Of a DNA stretch of 64,000 nt, positions 55,222 to 63,948 are shown one piece after another (within the stretch, counting starts at the first letter, position 1; each line of letters begins with the position of its first letter). Source of the DNA: GCA-2717185 sp964474755 (GTDB lineage Bacteria > Pseudomonadota > Alphaproteobacteria > UBA8366 > GCA-2717185). A program made the position numbers and the translations under genes. Under the pieces are notes generated by a model. That model searched no databases, was not told the origin of the DNA, and saw only the letters and a list, made by a program, of their open reading frames with translations. The DNA lies in contig CAYYUG010000008.1 in assembly GCA_964474755.1 (NCBI GenBank), positions 19,725-83,724 on the forward strand, in the 5' to 3' direction.

Positions 55222-56221
55222 CTCGTTAGCAATGACAGAAGCCGGAACACTAATCGCCGTTACGGTGCTAATGATTATAATCATGTTTACGTTCATCGGC
55301 GGCCTCGGTTACGTGATCATATTGCGCCCAAGATTGCGTTTACGGCGTCGAATGACCGAATTTAATTTAGTTGCGAGCGGTGCAGGTAAAAAAAACAAAG
55401 CCGCTGCCAACCCACGCCAGAGTCAAATACAACAAAAACTAAAGGAACTTGAAGATAAAGCTGATAAGAAAAAGCAAAGGAACGAGATTCGAACAGAGTT
55501 ACTCCAGGCAGGTCTTAGTATTAGTGTTCGACAATATTTTATACTAACAGGTATTGCTGGTCTCGGAGTAGGCGGAATAGCGATGCTATTCAATTTTAGC
55601 ATAGTTATAGCCATCCCATTGGCGCTTATAGGGACTTTTGGCTTACCAAAACTTTTCATTCGCTTAATGGCTAAATCTCGTAGAAAAAAGTTCACCCAAA
55701 ATTTCGCGAACGCAGTCGATATTATGGTTCGTGGTGTTAAATCGGGACTACCGGTAAGCGAGTGTTTAACAATTATAGGCCGTGAATCTCCGGAGCCAGT
55801 TGGTGAAATTGTTCGTATCTTAGTTGAAGGCCAGAAAATTGGAATTGGCATGGAGGACCTGTTGGCGAGAGGTCTGGAAAGAATGCCTACCTCCGAATTC
55901 AAGTTTTTTACCATCGTATTGCTGATTCAACAGCAAACTGGGGGGAACCTAGCAGAAACACTGGAAGGTCTCTCTACCGTTCTTCGTGAACGAAAAAAAC
56001 TCAAAGACAAGGCAAAAGCACTTTCCAGCGAAGCAAAATCATCAGCTGGAATTATCGGTTCCCTTCCATTTCTAGTCGGGGGCTTAGTCTGGCTTCTTAA
56101 CCCCGACTACATCGGTTTACTATTCACCGAACAGGCCGGCAATATCGCGTTAATTGGAGGCCTATGCTGGATGGGAATAGGTGTCCTAGTTATGTCAAAA
56201 ATGATCAATTTTGATATCTAA
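55214..56221 (+). CDS. tadB: Tad pilus inner-membrane platform protein TadB
   Basis: A 335-residue T2SS-F-type platform protein. An N-terminal helix (VLMIIIMFTFIGGLGYVI), a basic linker, and then the GspF-like core with FANAVDIMVRGVKSGLPVSECL, PVGEIVRILVEGQKIG, FFTIVLLIQQQTGGNLAETLEGL and two later hydrophobic helices are visible. It pairs with TadC to form the platform for CpaF. The start overlaps cpaF by 8 bp. Confidence 0.93.
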   Translation: MFDSLAMTEAGTLIAVTVLMIIIMFTFIGGLGYVIILRPRLRLRRRMTEFNLVASGAGKKNKAAANPRQSQIQQKLKELEDKADKKKQRNEIRTELLQAGLSISVRQYFILTGIAGLGVGGIAMLFNFSIVIAIPLALIGTFGLPKLFIRLMAKSRRKKFTQNFANAVDIMVRGVKSGLPVSECLTIIGRESPEPVGEIVRILVEGQKIGIGMEDLLARGLERMPTSEFKFFTIVLLIQQQTGGNLAETLEGLSTVLRERKKLKDKAKALSSEAKSSAGIIGSLPFLVGGLVWLLNPDYIGLLFTEQAGNIALIGGLCWMGIGVLVMSKMINFDI

Positions 56222-56224
56222 ACT

Positions 56225-57181
56225 ATGTCTACCCTTTTTGAATCCGAAACTATCATCCTCTTACTTAGCGCTATAGTTGCCTTCGCGTCAGTCATGGCAT
56301 TTGTATTACCGTTTATAAAACGAAACAAAGGTGACGCCCGCCGGCGAGAAATTGCCGAACGGCGAAATGAACTCAGTCGTGAACAACGCGAAGAACTGGT
56401 GCGCAAGCGCTCCCGTGAACGTCCACTAGCGCGCGTAAATATGATGAAGCAGTTGCTGGAACGGTTTAACCTATCCAGGCTCGCAGCCTCGCCAGAGTTA
56501 CGCCGTAAGTTAATGATCGCCGGCTATAGACAGCAGTCCGCTGTTTTAACCTTCATATTCCTGCGTTTCGGGCTAGCACTTGGTTTCCTGGTTTTGGCAA
56601 TTCTATTTTTTTTGTTGGATAAAGATTCCGAACTAACCGGTATTGTTCGATCCGGTATTGTATTTTTTGCAGGGTTAGTCGGTTTCTATCTACCCGCTCT
56701 CTTGGTCAAAAGTATAACACAGAAACGACAGGATGAAATGCGGCTAGCATTCCCTGATGCGGTTGACCTGCTGGTAATTTGTGTTCAAGCAGGCCTCTCT
56801 ATCGAGGCAGCCTTTGCTCGAGTAACGGAGGAAATCTCAAGTACAAGCGAAGCACTTTCACAGGAAATTAGTTTGACGGCGGCAGAATTGGCTTTCCTAG
56901 GAGATAGGCACAAGGCCTACGCAAACTTCGCCGAACGCACTGGGTTGGAAGGTGCAAAATCCTTGGGTACGGCGCTTTCACAAGCGGATAAATATGGGAC
57001 ACCTGTGGGCACTGCGCTCAAAGTACTTTCCGAAGAAAGCCGAAATGAGCGGATGTCGAGGGCTGAAACAAAAGCAGCAGGTTTACCAGCTCAGCTTACT
57101 GTTCCAATGATTTTATTTTTTCTGCCAGTTCTTTTCATAGTGATCATTGGTCCTGCTGTCCTACAATTCCTGGTTTCTTAG
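56225..57181 (+). CDS. tadC: Tad pilus inner-membrane platform protein TadC
   Basis: A 318-residue T2SS-F-type protein. It has FPDAVDLLVICVQAGLSIEAAF, LGTALSQADKYGTPVGTALKVL and a final hydrophobic VPMILFFLPVLFIVIIGPAV helix. Together with TadB it anchors the CpaF motor. It starts 3 bp after tadB, ends the rightward seven-gene operon, and its last 38 bases overlap the end of the convergent TPR lipoprotein gene. Confidence 0.93.
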   Translation: MSTLFESETIILLLSAIVAFASVMAFVLPFIKRNKGDARRREIAERRNELSREQREELVRKRSRERPLARVNMMKQLLERFNLSRLAASPELRRKLMIAGYRQQSAVLTFIFLRFGLALGFLVLAILFFLLDKDSELTGIVRSGIVFFAGLVGFYLPALLVKSITQKRQDEMRLAFPDAVDLLVICVQAGLSIEAAFARVTEEISSTSEALSQEISLTAAELAFLGDRHKAYANFAERTGLEGAKSLGTALSQADKYGTPVGTALKVLSEESRNERMSRAETKAAGLPAQLTVPMILFFLPVLFIVIIGPAVLQFLVS

Positions 57182-58253
57182 GCGAATCAGTTTTTTGTAA
57201 TAGTTTGTGATCTATATAACCTCGGCTTCCATTAGGGAGTTCAACGAACACCCACTTCTTATCCAGGGAATAACCGAGTAGTCGAACTTCGTCACCCTTT
57301 TTTAACAGTCCGACAGACTTATGACTGACGGCTGGGCCCGGATGAACATTGGTTTCCCCTAATGTAAAGTATACACCATCCAACATTGGCGTATTTTGTT
57401 GAGTCCGATGCTGTCGTGCATCAGCTTGTCTTACATTGGCTGCCAACAATTTTTTAGACTTTGATAATGCAAACTTTGAAACAATAGGATCATTGGACGC
57501 GTGCAACTCCTTCAAGACCGAAATATTTTGATCAACGATGAGATCTGTTAGATCAGCTTTGCCAAGTTCTTTTGCCTTATTTAACTGGCCGCTCAGCCCA
57601 TACAGCAGAGCTAAGTTTTGGCGAGATTGCATAGACGATTTTTCACTTCTAACAATCTCTTGGAGAATATTAATTGCTTTGGAGAGTTCTCCACTTTGGG
57701 CTAGCGATAGAGCAAGGTTATTCGTCACATCAACATTATTAGGCGAAAGCTCTAACGCCCGTTTATAAGCATTCTGTGCTTCCCTATAGTTCTCAAATCT
57801 ATCATTTATAATACCTAATGCGGAGTATATTTCCCATCGCTCAGGCTCTGCTTGGGCAGCCTCATTTAGAGTTGTTTTTGCATCATGAATTAACGAAGCC
57901 GCTAGCTGAGATTTTGCCAGCTCTATCTTTAAATCGGTATCAATATCAATATTTTTTAAAGCACTCTGAATTGCTTTGATACTCTCTTTTGGAAGCCCTA
58001 GATAACGAAGGTTCCGTGCATAACCAAGCAGTGCCTTTTTATTTTTCGGGTGGCTTTGATAAATGCGATCAAAATAAGAAGCAGCCTTTTCGTATTCATT
58101 AGCTGCCTCTGACCCTTTTGCAAGTTCCCACAATGCAGCGTTAAGTGTACCGGCCTTTTCAGATACATTCTTTGTACTTTGTAGACACCCTCCAACAATT
58201 TGGACTGCCAAGATAGCTACAAGAAATCGGTAATATTTTTGCGCTTTAAACAT
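57144..58253 (-). CDS. TPR-repeat lipoprotein with C-terminal SH3 domain (TadD-like)
   Basis: About 369 residues. A lipoprotein signal (RFLVAILAVQIVGGC) gives an outer-membrane anchor. TPR repeats follow: SHPKNKKALLGYARNLRYLG, GIINDRFENYREAQNAYKRA, NNVDVTNNLALSLAQSG. The C-terminus is a bacterial SH3-like domain (TNVHPGPAVSHKSVGLLKKG, WVFVELPNGSRGYIDHK). TadD is a TPR lipoprotein for pilotin-like functions; the fused SH3 domain is not typical. The start is uncertain: an upstream ATG at 58271 adds six residues. It overlaps tadC convergently. Confidence 0.83.
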   Translation of the reverse strand: MFKAQKYYRFLVAILAVQIVGGCLQSTKNVSEKAGTLNAALWELAKGSEAANEYEKAASYFDRIYQSHPKNKKALLGYARNLRYLGLPKESIKAIQSALKNIDIDTDLKIELAKSQLAASLIHDAKTTLNEAAQAEPERWEIYSALGIINDRFENYREAQNAYKRALELSPNNVDVTNNLALSLAQSGELSKAINILQEIVRSEKSSMQSRQNLALLYGLSGQLNKAKELGKADLTDLIVDQNISVLKELHASNDPIVSKFALSKSKKLLAANVRQADARQHRTQQNTPMLDGVYFTLGETNVHPGPAVSHKSVGLLKKGDEVRLLGYSLDKKWVFVELPNGSRGYIDHKLLQKTDSPKKPGIVGQQDQ

Positions 58254-58458
58254 CACTAATAGTTTCAGCATTAGGTTTATAAAACCGCTACGCGGTATCC
58301 CCCGTTCTGCCAGTCATACTACTAAGGCTAAATCGTCTAGAAATAATATGAATCAGCATTATTACAGCCTTACGATTCTTAAAAATATTAGACTTTTGGT
58401 TAGGATAGATGTTTTAGTAGAATGGATCATTCGAAGTCGGCGAAAAAAGTGAATACCC

Positions 58459-58914
58459 ATGGCTAGATTAAAATTTCTGATAAAATCTTTATTTCTGACT
58501 TTGATAACATTTGTTATAGCACTTCCAACCACGACTGCCGCCATGGAAGTCCGGGTAGCCATCAACAAGGCGTATGTAATTGAACTCGATAAACCTGCAT
58601 CTACAATTTCCGTCGCGAATCCAGAAATAGCGGATGTGACGGTCACATCACCAACAGTCGTTCTAATAATCGGTAAAGCGATTGGCGCTACAACAGTCAA
58701 CATCAGCGATGAAATTGGCTTATTAAGTTATGATGTCTTAGTTTCGCCGTCTATAGACAATAAAGTAACCGTAAACTTAGGTTCAGATGCGGTGAAAACG
58801 CTGCAATGCCAACCACGCTGCGTTCGTGTCGGGAACCCAGGCTTGGATTCTAGTCCCCAAAAAGGCGGTAGCAAGGGAGCTGCACCGGCCTTGACGGGCT
58901 TAGCAAAAAAATAG
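58459..58914 (+). CDS. Stand-alone pilus-formation N-terminal-type domain protein
   Basis: A 151-residue protein with a signal segment (LFLTLITFVIALPTTTAA, cleavage near residue 28) and one domain VAINKAYVIELDKPASTISV, ANPEIADVTVTSPTVVLIIG, KAIGATTVNISDEIG. This matches the N-terminal domain found at the start of CpaC-type secretins but with no secretin core, followed by a short C-terminal region with two cysteines (CQPRC). It may act as a periplasmic partner of CpaC or CpaB. It is divergent from the TPR lipoprotein gene. Confidence 0.78.
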   Translation: MARLKFLIKSLFLTLITFVIALPTTTAAMEVRVAINKAYVIELDKPASTISVANPEIADVTVTSPTVVLIIGKAIGATTVNISDEIGLLSYDVLVSPSIDNKVTVNLGSDAVKTLQCQPRCVRVGNPGLDSSPQKGGSKGAAPALTGLAKK

Positions 58915-59056
58915 CTTCTTACCTGTTTGAAAATATTACACCAAATTTGACATTTTCATCACACAAAAAGAGCTCGACATCAACTATCCTGTTTTCTAGT
59001 AAAAAACGTCATAGATCCAATGGTATGGGCTTGTTTAGCCGGTTAGATAGGTTTGT

Positions 59057-60583
59057 ATGAGATTTGCCGTTATAAACACTTTTATTCGCCAAAAAGCGGG
59101 TAATATTGCAGTAATTGTCGCTCTATCACTAATTCCGGTCATGATAGCAAGCGGAGCTGTGGTCGATTTAGGTCGAGCATATATGGTCAAATCACGGTTG
59201 AGCAGCGCCTTAGATGCTGCCGGGCTAGCCGTCGGTTCGAGTGTGTCTAACGATGATCTGCCCGGCGTACTTACGCGTTTTTTTAATGCCAATTATCCTG
59301 CTGATAAACTCGGGGTGCCAGTAAACCCTTCGTTGTCGATAGATGACGGAGTGATACAAATCTCAGCAACAGCGACAGTCGAGACAACCTTTCTAAAGTT
59401 GATTACTTTGGATTCGATCACTGTCCGAGCCTCGTCAAAAATAATTCGCGAAACGACAGGCCTAGAAATTGTTCTTGTTTTGGATAACACGGGCTCGATG
59501 TTCTTTAACGGAAAAATTGGTGCTTTGCGGGATGCCGCGCAGGAAATGGTTGATATTGTTTTTGGTTCAGATGATGCGCCTGAAAATCTGTTTATGGGAC
59601 TTGTTCCCTTCGTAACAACAGTTAACATTGGCAATACCGATGTAATCGAGCAATTTAAGAGGGAGCCCGATCCACCGAATATCTATCCGGAAGGTACAGC
59701 TGACGGGCAATGGAAAGGTTGTGTTGAAGCACGCAACTTCCCAAACGATACAAACGACGTATACATAGAAGGCGATGCACAAAGAGGTGAATGGGCGCCA
59801 TACTTTTGGGAGGCGGAAACCTTCAATATTTTTGGTCAGATCAATACTTTTTGCACAAATCGTTGGTGGCGCCCAAGCGAAAACCCATTTCAAATTCCCC
59901 CTCTACCCAGACCTACGGGACGCTCTGGTGATCCTCCATTTTCTAGTGGATTGGGTGGCCCAGGAACATTTGAGAATATAGACATAACACCTCCATCTAC
60001 AGGTGGGCCAAACAAAGCTTGTCCTCAACCGCTGACACCGCTTACCAACAGCCGTGCGACGCTTGAAGCGGCAATTTCTACTATGACACCGTGGTTTGGT
60101 AATGGAACCATGGCAAATTTAGGGGCTGTCTGGGGCTGGCGCGTCCTCTCGCCCACCCCTCCCTTTACAGAGGGTAAGCCCTATGACGACCCCAAAATTA
60201 ATAAGGTGTTAGTCATACTAACAGACGGCGTTAATTTTTTCTCAGGAGTTAATCTTCGGTGCTTCTTCTTTGCTAATCCGAGATACAATTCTCAATATAC
60301 AGGTTACGGATACGCCAGCGAAGAAAGACTTGGCCCACCGAATAGTTTTGTCATACAGCAGGAGCTAAACAATCGATTGGCTACCACATGCGAAAATATC
60401 AAGGCGGAGGGAATTACGATTTATACAATCGTTTTTCAGCTCAACGATATCACCACTCAGGACTTGTTCAGAAATTGCGCCAGTGATCCTGAAAAATTCT
60501 TTAATTCACCGGACAATCAGCAATTGAACGAGGCATTTAGGTCAATCGGCGCCGAATTGAGGAACTTGCGTATTGCCGAATAG
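59057..60583 (+). CDS. tadG: TadG-like protein with von Willebrand factor A domain
   Basis: A 508-residue protein. The N-terminus (GNIAVIVALSLIPVMIASGAVVDLGRAYM) is a TadE/TadG-type helix followed by a short extracytoplasmic domain, then a vWA domain from about residue 135 with the metal-ion site LVLDNTGSM. Insertions rich in proline and glycine occur around 290-330. TadG is a minor pseudopilin-like component of the Tad machine. It is followed 19 bp later by a tadE-like gene. Confidence 0.88.
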   Translation: MRFAVINTFIRQKAGNIAVIVALSLIPVMIASGAVVDLGRAYMVKSRLSSALDAAGLAVGSSVSNDDLPGVLTRFFNANYPADKLGVPVNPSLSIDDGVIQISATATVETTFLKLITLDSITVRASSKIIRETTGLEIVLVLDNTGSMFFNGKIGALRDAAQEMVDIVFGSDDAPENLFMGLVPFVTTVNIGNTDVIEQFKREPDPPNIYPEGTADGQWKGCVEARNFPNDTNDVYIEGDAQRGEWAPYFWEAETFNIFGQINTFCTNRWWRPSENPFQIPPLPRPTGRSGDPPFSSGLGGPGTFENIDITPPSTGGPNKACPQPLTPLTNSRATLEAAISTMTPWFGNGTMANLGAVWGWRVLSPTPPFTEGKPYDDPKINKVLVILTDGVNFFSGVNLRCFFFANPRYNSQYTGYGYASEERLGPPNSFVIQQELNNRLATTCENIKAEGITIYTIVFQLNDITTQDLFRNCASDPEKFFNSPDNQQLNEAFRSIGAELRNLRIAE

Positions 60584-60602
60584 ACCTACAGTGGATGTAG
60601 TC

Positions 60603-61157
60603 ATGATTTTAAGTCCAAGCCAATTGGTTCGTCGCTACTTGAACAACCAACTCCGTCATTTACGACAAGATCAACGAGGATCGGCAGCAGTCGAAACAGC
60701 GTTACTGTTGCTACCACTTTTGACAATCCTAATGGCGATGATTGAAACCGGCTACATGTTTTTCATTGCTGTAATGATTGAAGGCGCAACAGCAGAAGCT
60801 TCCCGCCAGATCAGAACCGGCTTAGTACAAGATTCAGGAGCTCCAATTAGTGAGTTTCGCGAGAGGCTCTGCGAAAACATGTTTGGGGTAGTCGACTGTG
60901 CAGACCTTAAAGTTGACGTTCGTAATTTCACACAATTTAGCGGCGCAAACCCACCACCCCTTGCCGGCGACGGTGCTGGCAATACATTTGCACCAGGAGG
61001 AGCAGGCGACATAGTAGTTGCTCGGGTCTCTTACAAGGCAGAATTCATTACTCCATTTCTAGACCAAATACTGAGCACAGAAGGCGGTGACGGGTCCCGG
61101 CTACTCATCAGTAGCAGTGCATTTCGTAACGAACCGTTTGGAGAATTGGGGAGTTGA
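60603..61157 (+). CDS. tadE: TadE-like minor pseudopilin
   Basis: A 184-residue protein with the TadE signature: an N-terminal basic stretch, then QRGSAAVETALLLLPLLTIL, in which the glycine and glutamate mark a prepilin-peptidase-like site. Two cysteines (RLCENMFGVVDCAD) may form a disulfide. ATG 60603 was chosen; starts at TTG 60573 or GTG 60591 would overlap or abut tadG. The last TGA overlaps the next start. Confidence 0.85.
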   Translation: MILSPSQLVRRYLNNQLRHLRQDQRGSAAVETALLLLPLLTILMAMIETGYMFFIAVMIEGATAEASRQIRTGLVQDSGAPISEFRERLCENMFGVVDCADLKVDVRNFTQFSGANPPPLAGDGAGNTFAPGGAGDIVVARVSYKAEFITPFLDQILSTEGGDGSRLLISSSAFRNEPFGELGS

Positions 61158-61693
61158 CAAGTCGTCCGGCCCTGTTCGTTAAGGAGGTCCGTGCACTTGG
61201 CGCGGTAGAGTTCGCACTAATAGTACCAGTTATGCTGTTGGTATGGGTGGGTACCGTCGAATTAGCTGAACTGCATCTCGCCAGTCGGAAAGTGACCGTT
61301 GCAGCGCAAACAGCTGCTGATTTAATAGCACAGGAAAGATCAGTAACAGAAGCACAACTGGAAGATGTGGTAGCAGCAGTAAACGCAATTATGGTGCCCT
61401 ACCCAACTACATCAATGAGTTATGATCTAGTCAGTGTGGAAGCTGATACCGACGGCAGTGTGTCAATCGGATGGCGCTTCACTCAGGGAACAGCCTCTGC
61501 CGGCATAGGAGGCATTCCACCTAAGGCTCCGCCACTATTGACGGAGAATGACAGCGTTATAGTGGCAGTGATAAGCTACCAGCATCAGCCACTCTTCGAT
61601 ATCGGCATAGTCACTGAAATAGTCGATGTGAACATAACCGAAGAAGCCTACAGCAGGCCACGTAAAGTGAGCAAAATACCACTTATAGAATAA
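61154..61693 (+). CDS. TadE/TadG-like minor pseudopilin, second copy
   Basis: A 179-residue protein. LGAVEFALIVPVMLLVWVGT near the N-terminus is again a TadE-type processing and membrane segment, with the E five residues after G. The rest is extracytoplasmic. The TTG at 61154 overlaps the preceding stop (TTGA), so translation is coupled. A terminator-like hairpin follows within 20 bp. It could be a TadF equivalent, although this name is not certain. Confidence 0.78.
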   Translation: MTSRPALFVKEVRALGAVEFALIVPVMLLVWVGTVELAELHLASRKVTVAAQTAADLIAQERSVTEAQLEDVVAAVNAIMVPYPTTSMSYDLVSVEADTDGSVSIGWRFTQGTASAGIGGIPPKAPPLLTENDSVIVAVISYQHQPLFDIGIVTEIVDVNITEEAYSRPRKVSKIPLIE

Positions 61694-61709
61694 ACTGGAA
61701 TAGCACAGC

Positions 61710-61767
61710 CACCCTGCAACTGGGCCTGCTTCGCATTGCAGTTCCCAGCTTCAGGGTGTTAAATTTT
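61710..61767 (+). terminator. Probable terminator of the tadG-tadE operon
   Basis: CACCCTG pairs with CAGGGTG at the base and CTGGG with CCCAG inside, separated by a loop with a weaker hairpin; TTAAATTTT follows. The long loop and interrupted T tract make it a moderate prediction. Confidence 0.5.
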
Positions 61768-61811
61768 GCTGACGGTCCCCACGCTATATTGGAGGACTCA
61801 AAAACACTCAT

Positions 61812-61988
61812 TTAGCCAAGAGCGTCCGCAACGCCTTGGAATGTTTCAAGCAAACTGTCACCTATAAGAGCTACCGCACCAATAATTACTACAGCTATCG
61901 CTGCGGCAATTAAACCATATTCAATAGCAGTCGCTCCCGACCTGTCTTTTGCTGCATTTTGGGCTGCAACGATGAATTTATTGAGCAT
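61812..61988 (-). CDS. flp: Flp family type IVb pilin
   Basis: A 58-residue prepilin. A short basic leader ends in SG, and the mature protein begins ATAIEYGLIAAAIAVVIIGA with the invariant Glu-Tyr of Flp pilins; processing is expected between G and A. The ATG at 61988 follows AGGAG with seven bases of spacing; a longer frame to 62165 has no support. It is the major pilus subunit and is transcribed opposite to the tadGE genes, with a perfect palindrome upstream. Confidence 0.93.
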   Translation of the reverse strand: MLNKFIVAAQNAAKDRSGATAIEYGLIAAAIAVVIIGAVALIGDSLLETFQGVADALG

Positions 61989-62370
61989 TACATTACTCCT
62001 GATTGTTGTCTGATCTGTGTGCTCATAATTGTAACTAACACACAAAAATAAACTTAACAACCGCCTGCGTATTTTGTTATATCCAAATCGCGCAATTTTT
62101 TCTGAGCCCCCATCGGCAACCGATGGGGAAACACTCTTTTGCTCGGATACTGTCCCTATAAACAACTGAAACCTAAGACTTTAATACAATATCTGAACAT
62201 TCGCTAAACCCTAAATAGCCAGGATTTAGTATTTATTTTTTCGAAAAGAACCGAATTTTTGCACCGTTTATCGCATTAGAGCACATCGGAATAGTCTTTC
62301 TCGTTAGCAAAACTCCGAATGCTGCCCGACTATTTGCATCAGCATAATTTGACAATAGACTGAACGGTAC
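61989..62370. other. Region upstream of flp: AT-rich, contains a palindrome
   Basis: The 382 bases between flp and the prepilin peptidase gene contain the flp promoter and leader, and the palindrome at 62108-62128. No other gene was seen; a plus-strand frame in the opposite direction is unsupported. Confidence 0.5.
62108..62128. promoter_or_regulatory. Perfect 9-bp inverted repeat upstream of flp
   Basis: CCCCATCGG and CCGATGGGG are separated by CAA, about 120 bp upstream of the flp start. It is not followed by a T tract on either strand, so it is less likely to be a terminator; it could be a regulator operator or a leader hairpin. Confidence 0.4.
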
Positions 62371-62883
62371 TCAACCAAAAAACCGTTGATAAAAAGAAGG
62401 GGTTTGACTAAGGGCAATTACTGCCCCGCTGCTAATAGCAATACCATATGGAATATGCTTTTTCTCACTGTGCAGCCGTTCAAGCCAGGCAATTCGCTGA
62501 AAGAGATTTGGCAACCTAAACCATCTAAACCCAAGCAATAGGAGAGCTAAAATGCCTCCCGCAATAGCTACGAAGAGAAAGTAAGCGTACAAACCATCAA
62601 GACCTGTCCAGATCGAGATCGCGGCTAACAACTTTGCATCACCGCCGCCAATATAACCTCGTAAAAACAAGAGGAAGCCCAATACTAAAGCCGCTCCTCC
62701 AGCAACTATATGCGACAGCAAAACCGCCAATTCCCAACCAAGCAGCAGGACTGTCGGAACGAAAAGAAGCGAAATCGCAATTGGTATCGCATTTGGAATT
62801 TCGAAACAAACGAGATCGCTCAAAGCCGCCCAACAAATGAGACCACAAAAAACTGACAAGCTAAAAATAGCAGTCCCAGTCAT
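62371..62883 (-). CDS. cpaA: A24 family prepilin peptidase (CpaA/TadV-like)
   Basis: About 170 residues, the short form of the aspartyl prepilin peptidases with mostly hydrophobic helices. The first catalytic Asp is in AALSDLVCFEIPN and the second in the GxGD motif YIGGGDAKLLAAISIW. It removes the leader of Flp and the TadE/G-type proteins. ATG 62883 was chosen; a TTG at 62913 would overlap the upstream regulator gene. The two genes are adjacent and likely co-transcribed. Confidence 0.9.
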   Translation of the reverse strand: MTGTAIFSLSVFCGLICWAALSDLVCFEIPNAIPIAISLLFVPTVLLLGWELAVLLSHIVAGGAALVLGFLLFLRGYIGGGDAKLLAAISIWTGLDGLYAYFLFVAIAGGILALLLLGFRWFRLPNLFQRIAWLERLHSEKKHIPYGIAISSGAVIALSQTPSFYQRFFG

Positions 62884-62905
62884 ACCCGCGTCGCCAAATT
62901 CAAAT

Positions 62906-63643
62906 TCAATCAAGACCCGCTAGAAATTTTAGTCTGACGTGGTCAATAATAACGAAGCTTCGATGATGTCGTTTTATTATCCCGTTTCTGACAAGCCCAC
63001 CAATAGCATTAGCGACTTTCATTTTGTCCGTACCAGCCCAACCAGCGATTTGGTTATGTGCGGGCACCACATCAATAACCCATGTACCATCACCACGCGG
63101 ATCAGGCTCTGAAATCCGCAACAATTCGTGATAGACCCTCTGATGAGGCGAAAGCGTACTCAGTACTGACACACGTTCCGTCAAATTTCGAATGATGTTA
63201 GCTAATTGATCTAGCAAATTGAGTGATACCTTTGGATAACGCAAAAGCATTTCAAGGAATACGTCACGCTCCATTCGGGCGACAACGCAATTATCACTCC
63301 CAACAACACGTGCAGATCGACCGCGGCAATCTATGGCAGATAGTTCTCCAAAATTGGAGCCTTCCTGGAGATCAGCCAACGCGATTTCTTGATCATCGCC
63401 AGCGAAGTTCATAATCCGAACGTTGCCTTTAACTAGGAAAAACACCTCGTGCTTATCCTCATCACTATTGTCTAGGATTACTTCGTCGGGCCCAAACTTT
63501 ATCCACGCACACTTTTTTCCCATTTCGTAGCGTGCTTCGCCCGGCAACTCTTCTAATAGTTTTATATTGTCGAGACTGCACTCAGCCGAGTTCGAATCGA
63601 TAACCTGCATTGCAAGAATTCCTACCCTATCGATCGATGTCAT
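62906..63643 (-). CDS. Crp/Fnr family transcriptional regulator
   Basis: A 245-residue protein with an N-terminal cyclic-nucleotide-binding domain (about 35-150: VILDNSDEDKHEVFFLVKGN, LQEGSNFGELSAIDCRGRSA, the latter carrying the phosphate-binding FGE..A...R.A-type segment) and a C-terminal winged helix (about 170-240: HNQIAGWAGTDKMKVANAIG). No cysteine cluster for FNR-type Fe-S is visible. It sits directly upstream of the prepilin peptidase gene and could regulate the pilus locus; this is inference. The first ATG (63643) was kept. Confidence 0.92.
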   Translation of the reverse strand: MTSIDRVGILAMQVIDSNSAECSLDNIKLLEELPGEARYEMGKKCAWIKFGPDEVILDNSDEDKHEVFFLVKGNVRIMNFAGDDQEIALADLQEGSNFGELSAIDCRGRSARVVGSDNCVVARMERDVFLEMLLRYPKVSLNLLDQLANIIRNLTERVSVLSTLSPHQRVYHELLRISEPDPRGDGTWVIDVVPAHNQIAGWAGTDKMKVANAIGGLVRNGIIKRHHRSFVIIDHVRLKFLAGLD

Positions 63644-63948
63644 ATACCAAACTAATCATATACTAAAACCGGCCAGTGAGCCGGGCCAATCATTACATGT
63701 TCAAAAACCCTACTAAGGCCTCAAAAGATGGCACCCACGGCGCGCTTCAAACCTAAACGCCCACATGTGGCTGGCATGAAAAATAAACCAATATCAATGC
63801 TGAGCATGTGGCCGTAGCGATCGCGAAATTTCGCTAAATGAGAAGCATCAAGTGCACCATAACTGGCGCATATCTGCAACTTGTGAGTCAGATTCCGTCA
63901 ACGACAAAATTAATCCCGCTTAAAATTTAGCGTTTTCAAAGGGTTTTA
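63644..63948. other. Intergenic region between the Crp/Fnr gene and tRNA-Val
   Basis: About 305 bases without a gene. On the minus strand CCGGC/GCCGG with a TCACTG loop followed by TTTT (63665-63684) could end transcription of the tRNA. Promoter elements for the Crp/Fnr gene are expected at its left end. Confidence 0.45.
63665..63684 (-). terminator. Possible terminator downstream of tRNA-Val
   Basis: On the minus strand a five-pair GC-rich stem (CCGGC/GCCGG, loop TCACTG) is followed by TTTTAGTA. The short stem makes this tentative. Confidence 0.35.

Noticed and set aside
62166..62370. Possible second pilin or small gene upstream of flp
   Set aside because: No frame shows the Glu-Tyr pilin motif or a plausible start.
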